A model generated the notes under the pieces. The model was not told where the DNA came from, did not search any database, and saw only the letters and a program-made list of their open reading frames with translations. The position numbers and the translations under genes were made by a program. DNA of 64,000 bases, from positions 70,154,127 through 70,218,126 of the forward strand of contig JALGPY010000006.1 in NCBI GenBank assembly GCA_023055425.1, written 5' to 3'. Positions 24,315-34,175 of this stretch are shown piece by piece (position 1 is the first letter of the stretch; every line of letters starts with the position of its first letter). This DNA is from Linanthus parryae. Taxonomy: Eukaryota; Streptophyta; Magnoliopsida; Ericales; Polemoniaceae.

Positions 24315-25590
24315 TACCTTCTTCCTAAAATGTGTTCCTTCTTGTTTGTCATTTGAACTTGTCCCAAAATTGTTATCTTCTTTGGAAATGTAACCATTGT
24401 TTACCAACACTTTTCCAACCTTACCCCTCTTTCAAATTTATTTTACTCTTTCGAAATGGACCTACATATACTACCATCATTAATGAATGAGGGTAATTTT
24501 GGTAGAACATAATTTTTGACATCTTATTTTACTACATTAATATGTATTAAGGAAACATCAAAAAATACAAATATTTTGGGGGGCTGAGGGAGTAGTAAAA
24601 CTCCAATCACCCAACCAAAGTTCCGAAGTATGGACGATTAATAGGGACCTAGTCAGGACAAGTCACATAAATCTAAGTTATAGTATGTAAACAATAATTG
24701 AGACTGAAAAAAAGTAAAAGAACATAAGAAAATAGCTGAGCGCGCATCCATATGCGAAACTGCGTCGAGTTTATATGGTTGAAAGAACTGTCATTTGCTT
24801 CAACTCCGGCGCAGATAGCGAGGTTCCTGTAAACAAGATGCCGCCGTTTTAGCACTCTAACATGAGCAGAAGTGGCAATGATAGGATTAAGTAACCATCT
24901 TACCGAACTAGTACTTGATATACACAATGTATATCAAGTACTAGTTCGGTAAGATGGTTACTTCATCCTATCATTTCCACTTCTGCTCATGTTATAATGA
25001 TAAAATGGGGGCGCTTTTTTTACAGGCGCCTTGTTTACAGGCACTCTTTCAACCATATTAGCTCGCCGCAAGTTCCGCATATGGGTGCGTGTTCATGCTC
25101 TTTTCTTATGTTCTGTTACTTTCTTTCAGTCTCAATTACTGAATGCATACTATATTATGAGACTTGTGTCTTGTCTTCTAGTATGTGTTATGGCAATTGT
25201 CATGTTCTGGAATTCCTAAATTAGTTGTTATCCCTGACTAGGTCCTGTTAATCAACCATATTTGGGCACTTTGGTGGACGTAACCATCACAATGAATGAA
25301 ATGGATGATTGGATTTTTACTACTCCCTCGACTCCAAATTTTTTGTCTTGTTTAACTTTTCACTTATTCAAATAATATGTCAAAAAAGTTATATATTGCC
25401 AAAATTACCCTCATTCATTTATGATGGTAGTATGTGTAAGTCCATTTAACAAGTGTAAAATAAAATGGAAAGTGGGGCAACGTTCAGAAAAGTTTTGGTA
25501 AAAGATGGTTACATTACCAAAGAAGGTAACAATATTGGGGCAAGCTCAAATGGCAAACAAGAAAAACATTTTATGTCGAGGGAAATATTT
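24315..25590. repeat. Imperfect palindrome of about 1.28 kb, including two inverted MITE copies
   Basis: The two arms (about 24315-24923 and 24929-25590) are inverted copies around a 5-base spacer, ACAAT. The first 60 bases from the centre pair with only two mismatches; farther out the arms differ by small indels and substitutions. The outermost 280 bp of each arm is a MITE-like unit (24315-24597 and 25321-25590) with an end like CTCCCTC next to TA. Frames such as 24673-24927 and 24997-25224 are read from the arms and are not convincing genes. A transcript through it would fold into a long hairpin. Confidence 0.85.
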
Positions 25591-25682
25591 TTATTTTTGA
25601 CGTTTTACCTATCATAAATAGATGAAAATGACTAGGGCCTGATTGCAAAAACAACCAAAATTTTCCAGACTTTGTAGATAAG

Positions 25683-26170
25683 TGATAACTCATCCATAAG
25701 AGTTATCTTATGTACATTGTACATTGTTATTTGTGTGCGTTTCGGTGCAAAGTGATGATATTTGATCTAAAAAAAGTAAATGAGTTTTAGGATGTTTTTA
25801 CCATAAATGTACAATCCGGGCGTTTCTGCAATGTTTTATGTGTAATTCTATGTATTTTATCACATTTGATCTCCGCGGGTGTGTTCATGTTGTGACTTGA
25901 AGAAACAATGCATAAGGAGCAATTGGATAGAAGAAACGTGATTCAGAATAGAAGAAAAAGGCGAATTTGGCGCATTTTGGATATTTTTCGTAAAAATTGG
26001 GCAATAATCGAGAAAAACGAGAAGACGGTTCAAAACTAGGGATTTATCTACACGATCGAAGTCTACGCCGCGAAAGGACTCCATAGTTGCAAAAATCACG
26101 TTCATCGGAATTCGGGATCAAAATCCGCGTCCTTATTTGCTTTTCAAAAAGCTAAATAGTTTTTACAGGA
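25683..26170 (+). mobile_element. Fragment of an Athila/Tat-like LTR
   Basis: TGATAACTC at the start, TTTCGGTGCAAAGTGATGA, and GTATTTTATCACATTTGATC followed by CGCGGGTGTGTTC match the 8814-10317 LTR in the same order. Similarity fades after about 26170. No matching second LTR is present. Confidence 0.55.
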
Positions 26171-26199
26171 TGTTTTGAGAATTTTGAGGTCACGGAAAA

Positions 26200-27240
26200 G
26201 CAAATAGAACCCAATAACACCAATTCACCTAAAAATCCCTCATTTCACCACTGTTAACAAATTATTAAAACCATTACACAACCTGTCAACATCCAGCTAA
26301 AACACCATACAAGCCTAATACCAATTAACCTCCAAAGACACCCCAAAACAGACCAAAACTGCCTGACAACTTGCTGCATTCAGCAGCTCTTCTCCATTAC
26401 AACCTGCCTTCTTCTCTACCTTAACCATTTCTACCAATTTCGCCAAACAACCTACACCATCATCCTCCAATTCAACCAAAATCACCATCTTAACTACCCG
26501 CACTAAACTCCCCAATGTGCATGAACTACCAAACTCCAACAAACCATTACACCAATTCTTACCTTCTAACCAACCAGAAAAACCATCACGTCATTCACCA
26601 TTAGCTCTCCAATACAAACACCTAAATCAATTCACCTGACCTTCAACTAACAATTAAACAGTAGTACCTCTGCTACTACCTTCTTCACCATGAAATCCCT
26701 CCATGGCCTCCATTAAACTACCTATAAAACCTACAAAACTCCCACTCTTCACTGCCACCCACATCAAACTACTACAAACTCTACCAAAGCCACAAGCCAG
26801 CCTTGTCTTCCTCCTTAAACCACCATTACACCACTGTCCTGCACCCTTACATCATATAACATGCCATGACATTAATCGGATCCTAAATGCCAATTCAAAC
26901 TTGAAACCTACACCTACAAACCCATCAACCATTACACCTTCATCCTTTCATTATAACATAATTCAAACTTCACCAACACCAACTCAGTTCCTCATACACC
27001 TTCTTCAAAAGTTCAACCCGGCCAAGTTCACCAATTCAATCACCATGAAACTCACTGCCACATCTAATCCAAAATCAACATTGCCAATTCAACCTACAGA
27101 AACCCAGTTAACTAATTGCCTTCACCCTCAGCCGCCAAAATACCTTCAAAGACCTACCTCCGACCAGACAACCACCTACAAACTACGACCTAGACTTACC
27201 CAGTACTCCATCGCCCATCCTTAGAACCACCTTGTTCCAT
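26200..27240. other. One-kilobase block nearly lacking G on the plus strand
   Basis: Plus-strand composition is dominated by A, C and T; three 60-base lines counted by eye (26281-26460) hold 4, 7 and 2 G. It gives a 173-codon open frame (26703-27224) rich in Thr, Pro, Leu, Asn and His, with no recognisable domain. The frame is best explained by the scarcity of the G-containing stop codons TGA and TAG. It follows the LTR fragment directly and may belong to the same retroelement. Confidence 0.7.
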
Positions 27241-28274
27241 CACAACAACTCACAAAGCCATGACCGCTAAGAGTAGTCATTTTTTTCTTCTAATTGCTGA
27301 CGATACACTAGAGTTCGGGAAATTTTTGGCGTTCTTTTCATTGCCTGGAGCAAAGCACTGATAAAGGAAAATACAATTGTGGGAAACAAAATTGGACATA
27401 GAATTAAAGATATTGTATACTCAGTAAGTTATGGTGTTAACAATAGCTAGTTGGAGTAATTAGTTTGGTTCTACAGTATTTGGTTTAGTTCATAGTTAAT
27501 TTGGTTTGTTGTTTTATTTTATCAAAGGTAAGAAAATTCTTAAATAATAAAATATACAGCTAGGTCGCTATAATGAAAACTTCTAGAGGTCGTAATCGCC
27601 ACAGCGGCGTACCTGGAGTGTGTAGTTAAGAACCTAACCGTACTACACAAACAACACTAGGAAACTAAGAAAAAATAAGCCCAAAACAAAGGGCCTAAAC
27701 AGTCCAACACAACATCATGTGAAGAACCCACTAGAAGACCAGAAAAGCCCAGCCCAAAAACATGTTGTTTTTTAGCAAGCTTAGGAAACGGTTGCAGTGA
27801 TGGAGACGCGGCTGGGTGAGCAAGCTGAGGATGGCGGCGGTCGAATGATCGGCGCAAGCAAGCCGGAGCTGGATTGTAGAGGCAACAAACCAAACCCCTA
27901 ATTACAAAATTAGGAGAAGAGACAAAACACCCGAAAGATATTACCCAGGAAGATGCCTTCGTCCAGGGGGAAACAAACAGCATAGAATGAACATAACCCG
28001 CAACCAGTAACAAAACCACATAGAACAACCAATTCCGATCTTGCAGGTTGTATTGTTGTGTATGTTCAGTTCTTGTCAGTTGTGATGGCCTAAGTTGTTC
28101 AATTTCAGGTTTATAATAGTATTCGGGCATTTAATTATTTGTGGGGTTTTTTCTTCTGGTTTTGAGTATGGAAATTTTTAAAGAAAGAATCTAGCAATGG
28201 AATTTTCACTATTCCCAGTACATAACCTGGTTTTGTTTTTTTATGTAAAAGCTTAGGGGATTTATGTTTATGAC
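27241..28274. other. Intergenic DNA, no recognised feature
   Basis: A minus-strand frame at 27657-28130 (157 codons) has a weakly hydrophobic stretch but no known domain and no supporting context. Otherwise nothing is recognised. Confidence 0.4.
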
Positions 28275-28285
28275 AGGTACAACCC
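28275..28285 (+). repeat. 11-bp TSD of the LINE, left copy
   Basis: AGGTACAACCC here is repeated exactly at 29509-29519, bracketing the truncated LINE. Confidence 0.85.
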
Positions 28286-28912
28286 TTATGTTGAGTGTGG
28301 ATGTTCCTCTTTCACCAAGGAGAATGGATACACCTTTCTGGAAAGGTACCGATTATGGGGCCTTTAGAGTCTCTGCTGCCTATGCTTCAATTGACAATGG
28401 GGGAAACTCATTGTCAAGTGAGTAGGGGTAGTGGGGTGTGGATTACATTGTGGAAATTAAAAGTTCCACATAAGTTGATCCACTTTTTATGGACTTTGAT
28501 GAATGAGAAAGTTCTGACAAATGAGGCCAGAAGAATTAGAAGCATGACTAACAATGATAAGTGAAGCATTTGTGATTCTAGGCCTGAGAGACATATGTAT
28601 TTATTTGTTTCCTGCCCCAAAGTGTCCAAAATATGGAGAGATATTTGGGGAGATGATTGGATAAGGAACAATTCAAACCTTAGCATTAAATGTTGGATTG
28701 ACCAAAACATTAAAAGGAAAGGTTTGGTCAAGAATATCAAGGCTGTTGTTTTATTTTCGATTACTATGTGGAATGTGTGGATTAGGAGGAACGAGTTCAT
28801 ATTCAACAATGTCTTAGATGATGAAAAAAATTGTGTGCAGAAAATCTGGAGGCAAACTAAGCTCATACAGGGAGCGTTTTCTAAATCCCTAATCCCTTTT
28901 CCTTTAATATAG
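28286..28912 (+). pseudogene. LINE ORF2 zinc-binding (zf-RVT) region, broken
   Basis: The reading WKLKVPHKLIHFLWTLM, then a Cys...His-x-x-x-Phe...Cys pattern (ICDSRPERHMYLFVSCPK) and WNVWIRRNEFIFN, is the layout of the zf-RVT domain that follows reverse transcriptase in plant LINEs. The frame has a stop near 28561 and another at 28912. The reverse transcriptase itself is absent, lost by 5' truncation. Confidence 0.8.
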
Positions 28913-29340
28913 TGAATCCCCTTTCTAAATGGAATTTCCCTGTGACAGGTACCTTCAAAGTGAATGTGGATGGGTGCGTGAGATTCTATGAGGACCATGC
29001 AGAATTTGGAGGGGTTGGCAGAGATGAAAAAGGAATCTGGAAGATGGGATTCATGGGAAGGCTCAAGAAGGTCACAAGTTTAGAAAGCAAAATCTGGGCC
29101 ATCTACAGAGGTATCACAGTACTGTACAGCAACAACTGGTACAAAGCAGTTATAGAGAGTGATTGTCAGGATGCCATTTTGATCTTCCAAGGCAAGAAAA
29201 CTGGACCTGCTTCAATGCACTCCCAGATCAGTGATCGCAACAGTATTTTGAGCAGGATGGATGGGAGTCTATCCCATGTATCAAGAGATATGAATGAGGT
29301 CGAAAATGCCATAGCTAATTTGGGATGTGAACAGGAATAG
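28912..29340 (+). pseudogene. LINE RNase H domain
   Basis: The frame carries the RNase H opening VNVDGC, a GGVGRDEKG loop, and VIESDCQDAI, the usual first and third catalytic Asp positions. Where LINE RNase H domains usually read AELWAI, this copy has SKIWAI, so the catalytic Glu is replaced by Lys. The upstream stop at 28912 separates it from the zf-RVT region. It is a dead remnant. Confidence 0.78.
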
Positions 29341-29519
29341 AACATGAAGTTAGGCTATGAGATTCCAGATGGGGTGAAGGGCTTCTTATTTATGATAGTA
29401 TGGGTATAGGGATGTTTATGTAAGCAAGGCATGAGCCTGCAGTTTGGTACATTGCTTGTTTAGGGTTGTATTTTATGAACTATGTTTCATTTTCGTCGTA
29501 TAAAAAAAAGGTACAACCC

Positions 29520-29948
29520 GGTTCCATGCTTGCCGGGTTTTTCAAACTTCGAAAACTGTTTCCGCTAATTAATACTTAATGATTACTTTTTTAGTCACTT
29601 AAACTTTTAAGATTTATTTTCCCTTTTTATTAACTGTGAAGCTCCTTCAAAGAGTATTATGCACGAGGAAGTACTTTGTAATTTGAATTTGTTCAATTGA
29701 GGAAGGCCCACATTAGTATTATTAGGTGCCAAATGCTATAACACTAAGAAAAACTATTAGAGATTGTAGGGTATAGGAAGAGAGTGGGTTTGAATAATGT
29801 TTCCTCTCTACGTGGTGTTCTTAGATATGCTCTAGTTTTGTTGTTCCTTCTACTTCCGCAAACCCAATGCTCTGCCGAAACGTTGCAATTCCATGCACAA
29901 ATAAAAAACATTATTTCAATGCCATTGCAATATTTCTAAAAATATAAT
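29520..29948. other. Intergenic spacer between the LINE and the Mutator-like element
   Basis: AT-rich DNA. The last nine bases, AAATATAAT (29940-29948), are the left TSD of the next element. Nothing else is recognised. Confidence 0.5.
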
Positions 29949-30204
29949 GGGTAAAATACAGTGACCACCCCCGAGTTTTGAATAAATTCCACAATCCACC
30001 CCTGGGTTTTGAAAAAAGACAGTCTGAGCCTTTCTTGGATGGTTGACTAACAACACGAGAAAAAGACCTTTTTACCCCTGAAATGTTATAAAATTACTTC
30101 CTATATATTACCCTAACATCTCTCCCACTCATTTCCAACCCTAATCCTCTTTCTCTCTTCCCCTGTGAACGCAACCGTCCCTCCCTCTTTCTCTCTTCCA
30201 CCAA

Positions 30205-30333
30205 TTTGACGCCAACTGCGACGGTGGCCTCAACAGCGAGGATATGGCGGCTCTCGTTGTCGCCGTAAACCCTAGGGTCAATTTCATCGAAGAGCAAATC
30301 AGCGCCATTCTCGACGAGGTATTCAAGATCTGA
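30205..30333 (+). pseudogene. Captured exon fragment with EF-hand, like plant EF-hand/TPR proteins
   Basis: Forty-two codons in frame run from FDANCDGGLNSE, an EF-hand calcium loop pattern (D-x-N-x-D-G-G-L-N-x-E), through MAALVVAVNPRV and ISAILDEVF to a stop. From memory this matches the N-terminal EF-hand of the plant calcium-binding TPR family (Arabidopsis At1g05150 type). It has no start codon and stops early, so it cannot make that protein. It lies wholly inside the Mutator-like element, consistent with transduplication. Confidence 0.6.
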
Positions 30334-30449
30334 AGCAAAGCCTTCATCTTCTCCTCTCTCTCTCTCTCTCTCTCTCGATATCTGAAGCAGAACTCAGTCA
30401 ATTTCTCTCTCTATTACTCTTTGAGTCAATCATTGAAGAAGGCACGGGA

Positions 30450-30693
30450 AATGGAGGAGGCTCTGCCGCTTCTGAAACGCCGTCGCAGACTTCAAAGCCT
30501 CCATCGCAGCCTCCGCCTGCTCGCCTCTATCGTGGATTTGGTATGGTCCTCCACCACCTTTTCTGCGATGAGATTGAGTATGGGGCGGAAGAGGAGGACG
30601 TCGATCCCATCTGGGATCATCGAATCGACGATCAAATTTCAGCTTTGGTGGCGGACAGCCCGAGTCGATGTGTTGGTTCGCGATGCAGAGTGA
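30450..30693 (+). pseudogene. Second coding-like fragment inside the Mutator-like element
   Basis: One plus-strand frame reads Gly/Ser/Pro-rich sequence (PSQTSKPPSQPPP), then LYRGFGMVLHHLFCDEIEYG and an acidic stretch. Codon character suggests former coding DNA, but I do not recognise the gene. It may derive from the same source as the EF-hand fragment or from another locus. Confidence 0.4.
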
Positions 30694-31451
30694 CAATTCT
30701 CTTGTCCATAACCCAGGTAAGGGGCTAGTAGCAATCTTGGTGGAATTAGCCAGTTCTTATTTGCTACAAAATCTTAATCTGGACAAGTAATTGAAGATGG
30801 GTTCGTCTCGGGTTGCTTGGGTGATTGCATCTGTTGATTATTTTGAGACATCAATCTTTGAAGAATTTGGAGAAAAGAAAGAATTTAAAAGAACAGGAGT
30901 TATTTGCAAGTTGATAATGTTACTGATATGTTATTTCAAAAAAATACTGATATGTTCTTCACTTATGTGAATAGTTTGTTCTACACTGTAAGACACAACT
31001 TCTGAATTGCTATCTAGGTTAGGAAGTTGGTGGAAGAATTGAAGTTGGATTGCTCTTTTTCATTTATGTTTACTATGTTTCTTCACCTGAGTTGGTTTCG
31101 AATGTTGTTGATTAGATCTTTTTTTCTTCATTTGATGTTGTTAATGTTTTAAATTCAAAACGGAAAATATTCTTTGGTGTTGTTGATGTTTTTTGTTGGT
31201 GATATTCTTGATGTTCTTGGTGTTCTTGATCATAAATATGAGCACAAAAATTCAGGAAAATACATAGGGGGCAATATGGTCCGGAAAAGTTCAATAATAC
31301 ACTTTTCAAACGGAACATAACAGATGGGTGGTTTCTGTCCACGGAATATTCCGTCAATTGGGTGCAGACTGTCTTTTTTCAAAACTCAGGGGTGGAGTGT
31401 GGAATTTATTCAAAACTCGGAGGTGGTCAGTGTATTTTACCCAAATATAAT

Positions 31452-32157
31452 TCTAACAGAAGAGGCGTACATTTTCTGACCTCTAAAAATGTTTCCTCCT
31501 ACTTGACTAATCAAATCTATCAATCGTTCTTTTTATCTCCGCCTCCACAAATTTCCAATGCCGTCCTTTTTGTTTCCCTACCATCGCTTCTTTATCTAAA
31601 ACATAACCATCTTCTAGAACATGACATACATTCAATTAGGTTCCATACAATCTCGAGTCTCTTCAGTGGTTCATGTGTTGCCTTCATAAGATAGATTTAA
31701 GGTTCAAAGTTCATGTGTTGTTTGTTGTTACGATATGGTTTTCTCTTTTATTTTTCTCTCTCTCTGAACATCTCAAGTCCGAGAACAAAACTATAACTCT
31801 TGAAGCTTCTATAGATTTTCTTGGATTTATGGCAATGGAGGGTTTCAAATTAAGAAAAATCTTTATTGATTTTTCTTTTTCCTCTTGTGTTAATGATGTT
31901 ATTTCGCCTTATTTAAATTGCTTGAACTCGGAAGTAGTATTGATGAGTCTTGGTCCAGTGTCCGAGGATGATGATTATGTTGATTTGGATTATCTGGCCA
32001 AGGGAAGTAGAAGTCTGAGAAACCATAGCAAAATCCAAATAACTGCTTCTTAAAAAACCCCTGCTAGGATAGATTAGGTACTGATTGCACCCCAAAGCTC
32101 ATCATTCCCATCACTTTGTGTAAAGAATATCGGGGGATACACTTAATCCTTCTATTG
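31452..32157 (+). other. Spacer left of the retrotransposon nest, unknown frame inside
   Basis: A 126-codon plus-strand frame (31673-32053) begins with a hydrophobic stretch (VLFVVTIWFSLLFFSL) and ends with an acidic segment. It has no recognised domain and no supporting gene structure. The pre-insertion sequence resumes at 53970 after the nest. Confidence 0.35.
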
Positions 32158-32162
32158 ATGTA

Positions 32163-32898
32163 TGTAAGTTCAATGCAGGTTCAAGACTTGAAGTAGCTTG
32201 CTTTGAAACAGCTTTCAAAACCTTAAAATGAAACTGTTTTGAATGCTGCAAAAGTTTTAAGTATGTAAAGAAAAGTAAATGCAAGAGACACAAGATATAT
32301 AGAGTTCAGTCCACTTGGACCTTCGTCTCTGCCTCAGGTATCTTCTCCCTTTAGGATTTTTAATACAATTATTAATCAACAGCTAAGCCCTAGATCTCAA
32401 GCACAGAGAGATGTCATACTCTGTTACAGCTTGTGGTTCTCACTAACCTATCTGGTAACTGCTCTAGCTACCTGATTAACTAAGAATTCTCTATTGTTCA
32501 CCTTGAACAATCCTTGAGAATGAGAACTAGAAGTATTACCAAAATTATATACAAATGAATTTCAGAAAAAGAAGAACACAAGAAATGAAACTGCAGGGAG
32601 TATGTAGTGTTCTTCTGATGCTTGGATTGAAAGAGATGAATATGCTTCTTTGTTGCTTGTCAATCCTTGAGTGTTTTGAGTGTCTCTGTCAATTTTCCTT
32701 GTATTTCTCTCTGTCGAATTCCTTCAAAAGTTCTCCTTTTAAACACTCAAATTGAATTGAAGATCTTCATAATCTTCTCAACAAACTTTCCTGTATATTT
32801 GCTTCAAATATTGACTCTTCTAACAGCTTCTTCCAACGGCTAGTAGTTCAGTATCTTCTAAGATATTGATTTGATCTTGTTCGAAGTCTGTTGAGAGG
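32163..32898. mobile_element. Rearranged 5' LTR of the outer element: short direct part plus inverted part
   Basis: Positions 32163 to about 32222 run parallel to the start of the 3' LTR (52735). From about 32222 to 32898 the sequence is instead the reverse complement of about 53065-53735 of the 3' LTR, for instance the ACTCTATATATCTTGTGTCTC stretch. The switch falls in TTTCAAAACCTTAAAA, a degenerate copy of the family's palindromic motif. At 32899 the inverted segment joins pol directly. Confidence 0.85.
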
Positions 32899-33949
32899 AT
32901 TGCATCCTCACTGCCTCTAGATCAAACAATGTTTATACTATTGAAACTAACAAAGTTGGAGGTAAAAACTTGAATAGTCTCAAAGACTTCAAAGAAGATT
33001 CAAAGCTTTGGCACAGAAAATTGGGACATATTAGCTTGCATACCTTGAATAAGTTAGTTTCCAAGAACATAGTAAGAAGTCTACCCTCTATCAAGTTCAG
33101 ATATGAAGAAGTATGCAAAGCATGTGCACAAGGAAAGCAAACTAGAAGCTCATTTAAGCCAAAGAACTTTGTAAGTACTACTAGACCCATTGAACTATTG
33201 CATATGGATCTCTGTGGTCCTATGAGAACTCCAACACAAAAGGGTAAGAAGTAAATGCTTGCTATTTTAGATGATTTCTCTAGATATACTTGGGTTATGT
33301 TTCTTAGAGACAAATCTGAAGCTCTCACTGAATTTTCAAAGCTTTGTAGAGAACTTCAAACATTCAAAAACCTACCTATTGCTTCTAAAAGGAGTGATCA
33401 TGGTAGAGAGTTTGATCAACTTGAGTTTCATGTATTCTGTTTTAAGCATGGCATCTCTAACAACTTTTCTGCTCCTAGAACTCCTCAACAGAATGGAGTA
33501 GTTGAAAGAAAGAACAGGATTCTTGAAGACATGTCAAGAACATTTCTTATGGAAAACAAGTTGCCAAAATATTTTTGGACAGAAGCTGTGAATACAGCAA
33601 ACTATATTCTTAACAGGTGCTTGATCAGACCTATTCTAAAGAAGACTACCTACGAGTGTTCAAAGGAAGAAAGCCAAACATTTCTTACTTCAAACCATTT
33701 GGTTGTACTTATTTTGTTCACAATAACGGTATGGACAATCTTGGTAAGTTTGATGCAAGAAGTGATCAAGGTATTTTTCTTGGCTATTCACAGACAAGCA
33801 AAGCTTATAGAATTTATAATAAGAGAACCAAGCTTGTTGCAGAAATCATTCATGTTATTTTTTATGAAAGCTATGATGGTTCTTTGAGTGATGGTTTTGC
33901 AGATCTCAATCTGAACAAACATGATTCAAATACTGAAGAAGAATCCTAA
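32899..33949 (+). pseudogene. Outer element: integrase region of pol, broken
   Basis: The order is the end of a GAG-pre-integrase segment, the HHCC zinc site (WHRKLGHISLHTLN to CKACAQGKQTR), then the D-D-E catalytic residues: Asp at 33207 (HMDLCGP), Asp at 33396 (SDHGREF) and Glu at 33504 (NGVVERKN). A stop at 33252-33254 follows KGKK, and a frameshift near 33655 separates the C-terminal part (KPFGCTYFVHN onward). Integrase inserts copia cDNA into the genome. This copy could not be translated as one protein. Confidence 0.88.
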
Positions 33950-34175
33950 AAAAGATCCAAGGAAATGTCACAGGAACAAGACAAGCATTTTCAAGTCCTT
34001 GAAACCAAGGTTCAAAGCCTTATAACATAATCTCCAGAGAAGACAGCAGAACAAGCCACTACTTCAAGTTCTTAGAGACTTGAGAAGCAAATTGGAGAGC
34101 CTGGACCATGTAAACCAAGGAAGAGATTCAAATATCTCCCATCTCATCCTACTGATAACATTATTTCAGATCCAA

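Larger units (their letters stand above)
28286..29508 (+). mobile_element. 5'-truncated LINE (L1-type) insertion
   Basis: A 1.2-kb stretch encodes only the C-terminal part of a plant LINE ORF2: the zinc-binding RT-associated domain, then RNase H. It ends in a short A run (TAAAAAAAA, 29501-29508). It is flanked by an 11-bp TSD. Truncation at the 5' end, an A tail and a TSD of this size are the usual products of target-primed reverse transcription. Confidence 0.88.
29949..31442. mobile_element. Mutator-like non-autonomous element (Pack-MULE type), 1494 bp
   Basis: Terminal inverted repeats of about 80 bp begin GGGTAAAATACAGTGACCAC and differ at only a few positions. They are bordered by a perfect 9-bp TSD, AAATATAAT (29940-29948, 31443-31451). 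Long TIRs with a 9-bp TSD define Mutator-like elements. There is no transposase. The interior carries gene-like DNA, including an EF-hand exon fragment at 30205-30333 and a second coding-like piece at about 30450-30690. Confidence 0.88.

Noticed and set aside
26703..27224. 173-codon frame, Thr/Pro/Leu-rich
   Set aside because: G-depleted DNA rarely forms TGA or TAG stops; no domain, codon bias or gene context.
27657..28130. 157-codon minus-strand frame
   Set aside because: No recognised domain and no promoter, intron or homologous context; left as unsupported.
28414..28998. 194-codon minus-strand frame
   Set aside because: It lies antisense to the LINE zf-RVT region, which has clear domain motifs on the plus strand.
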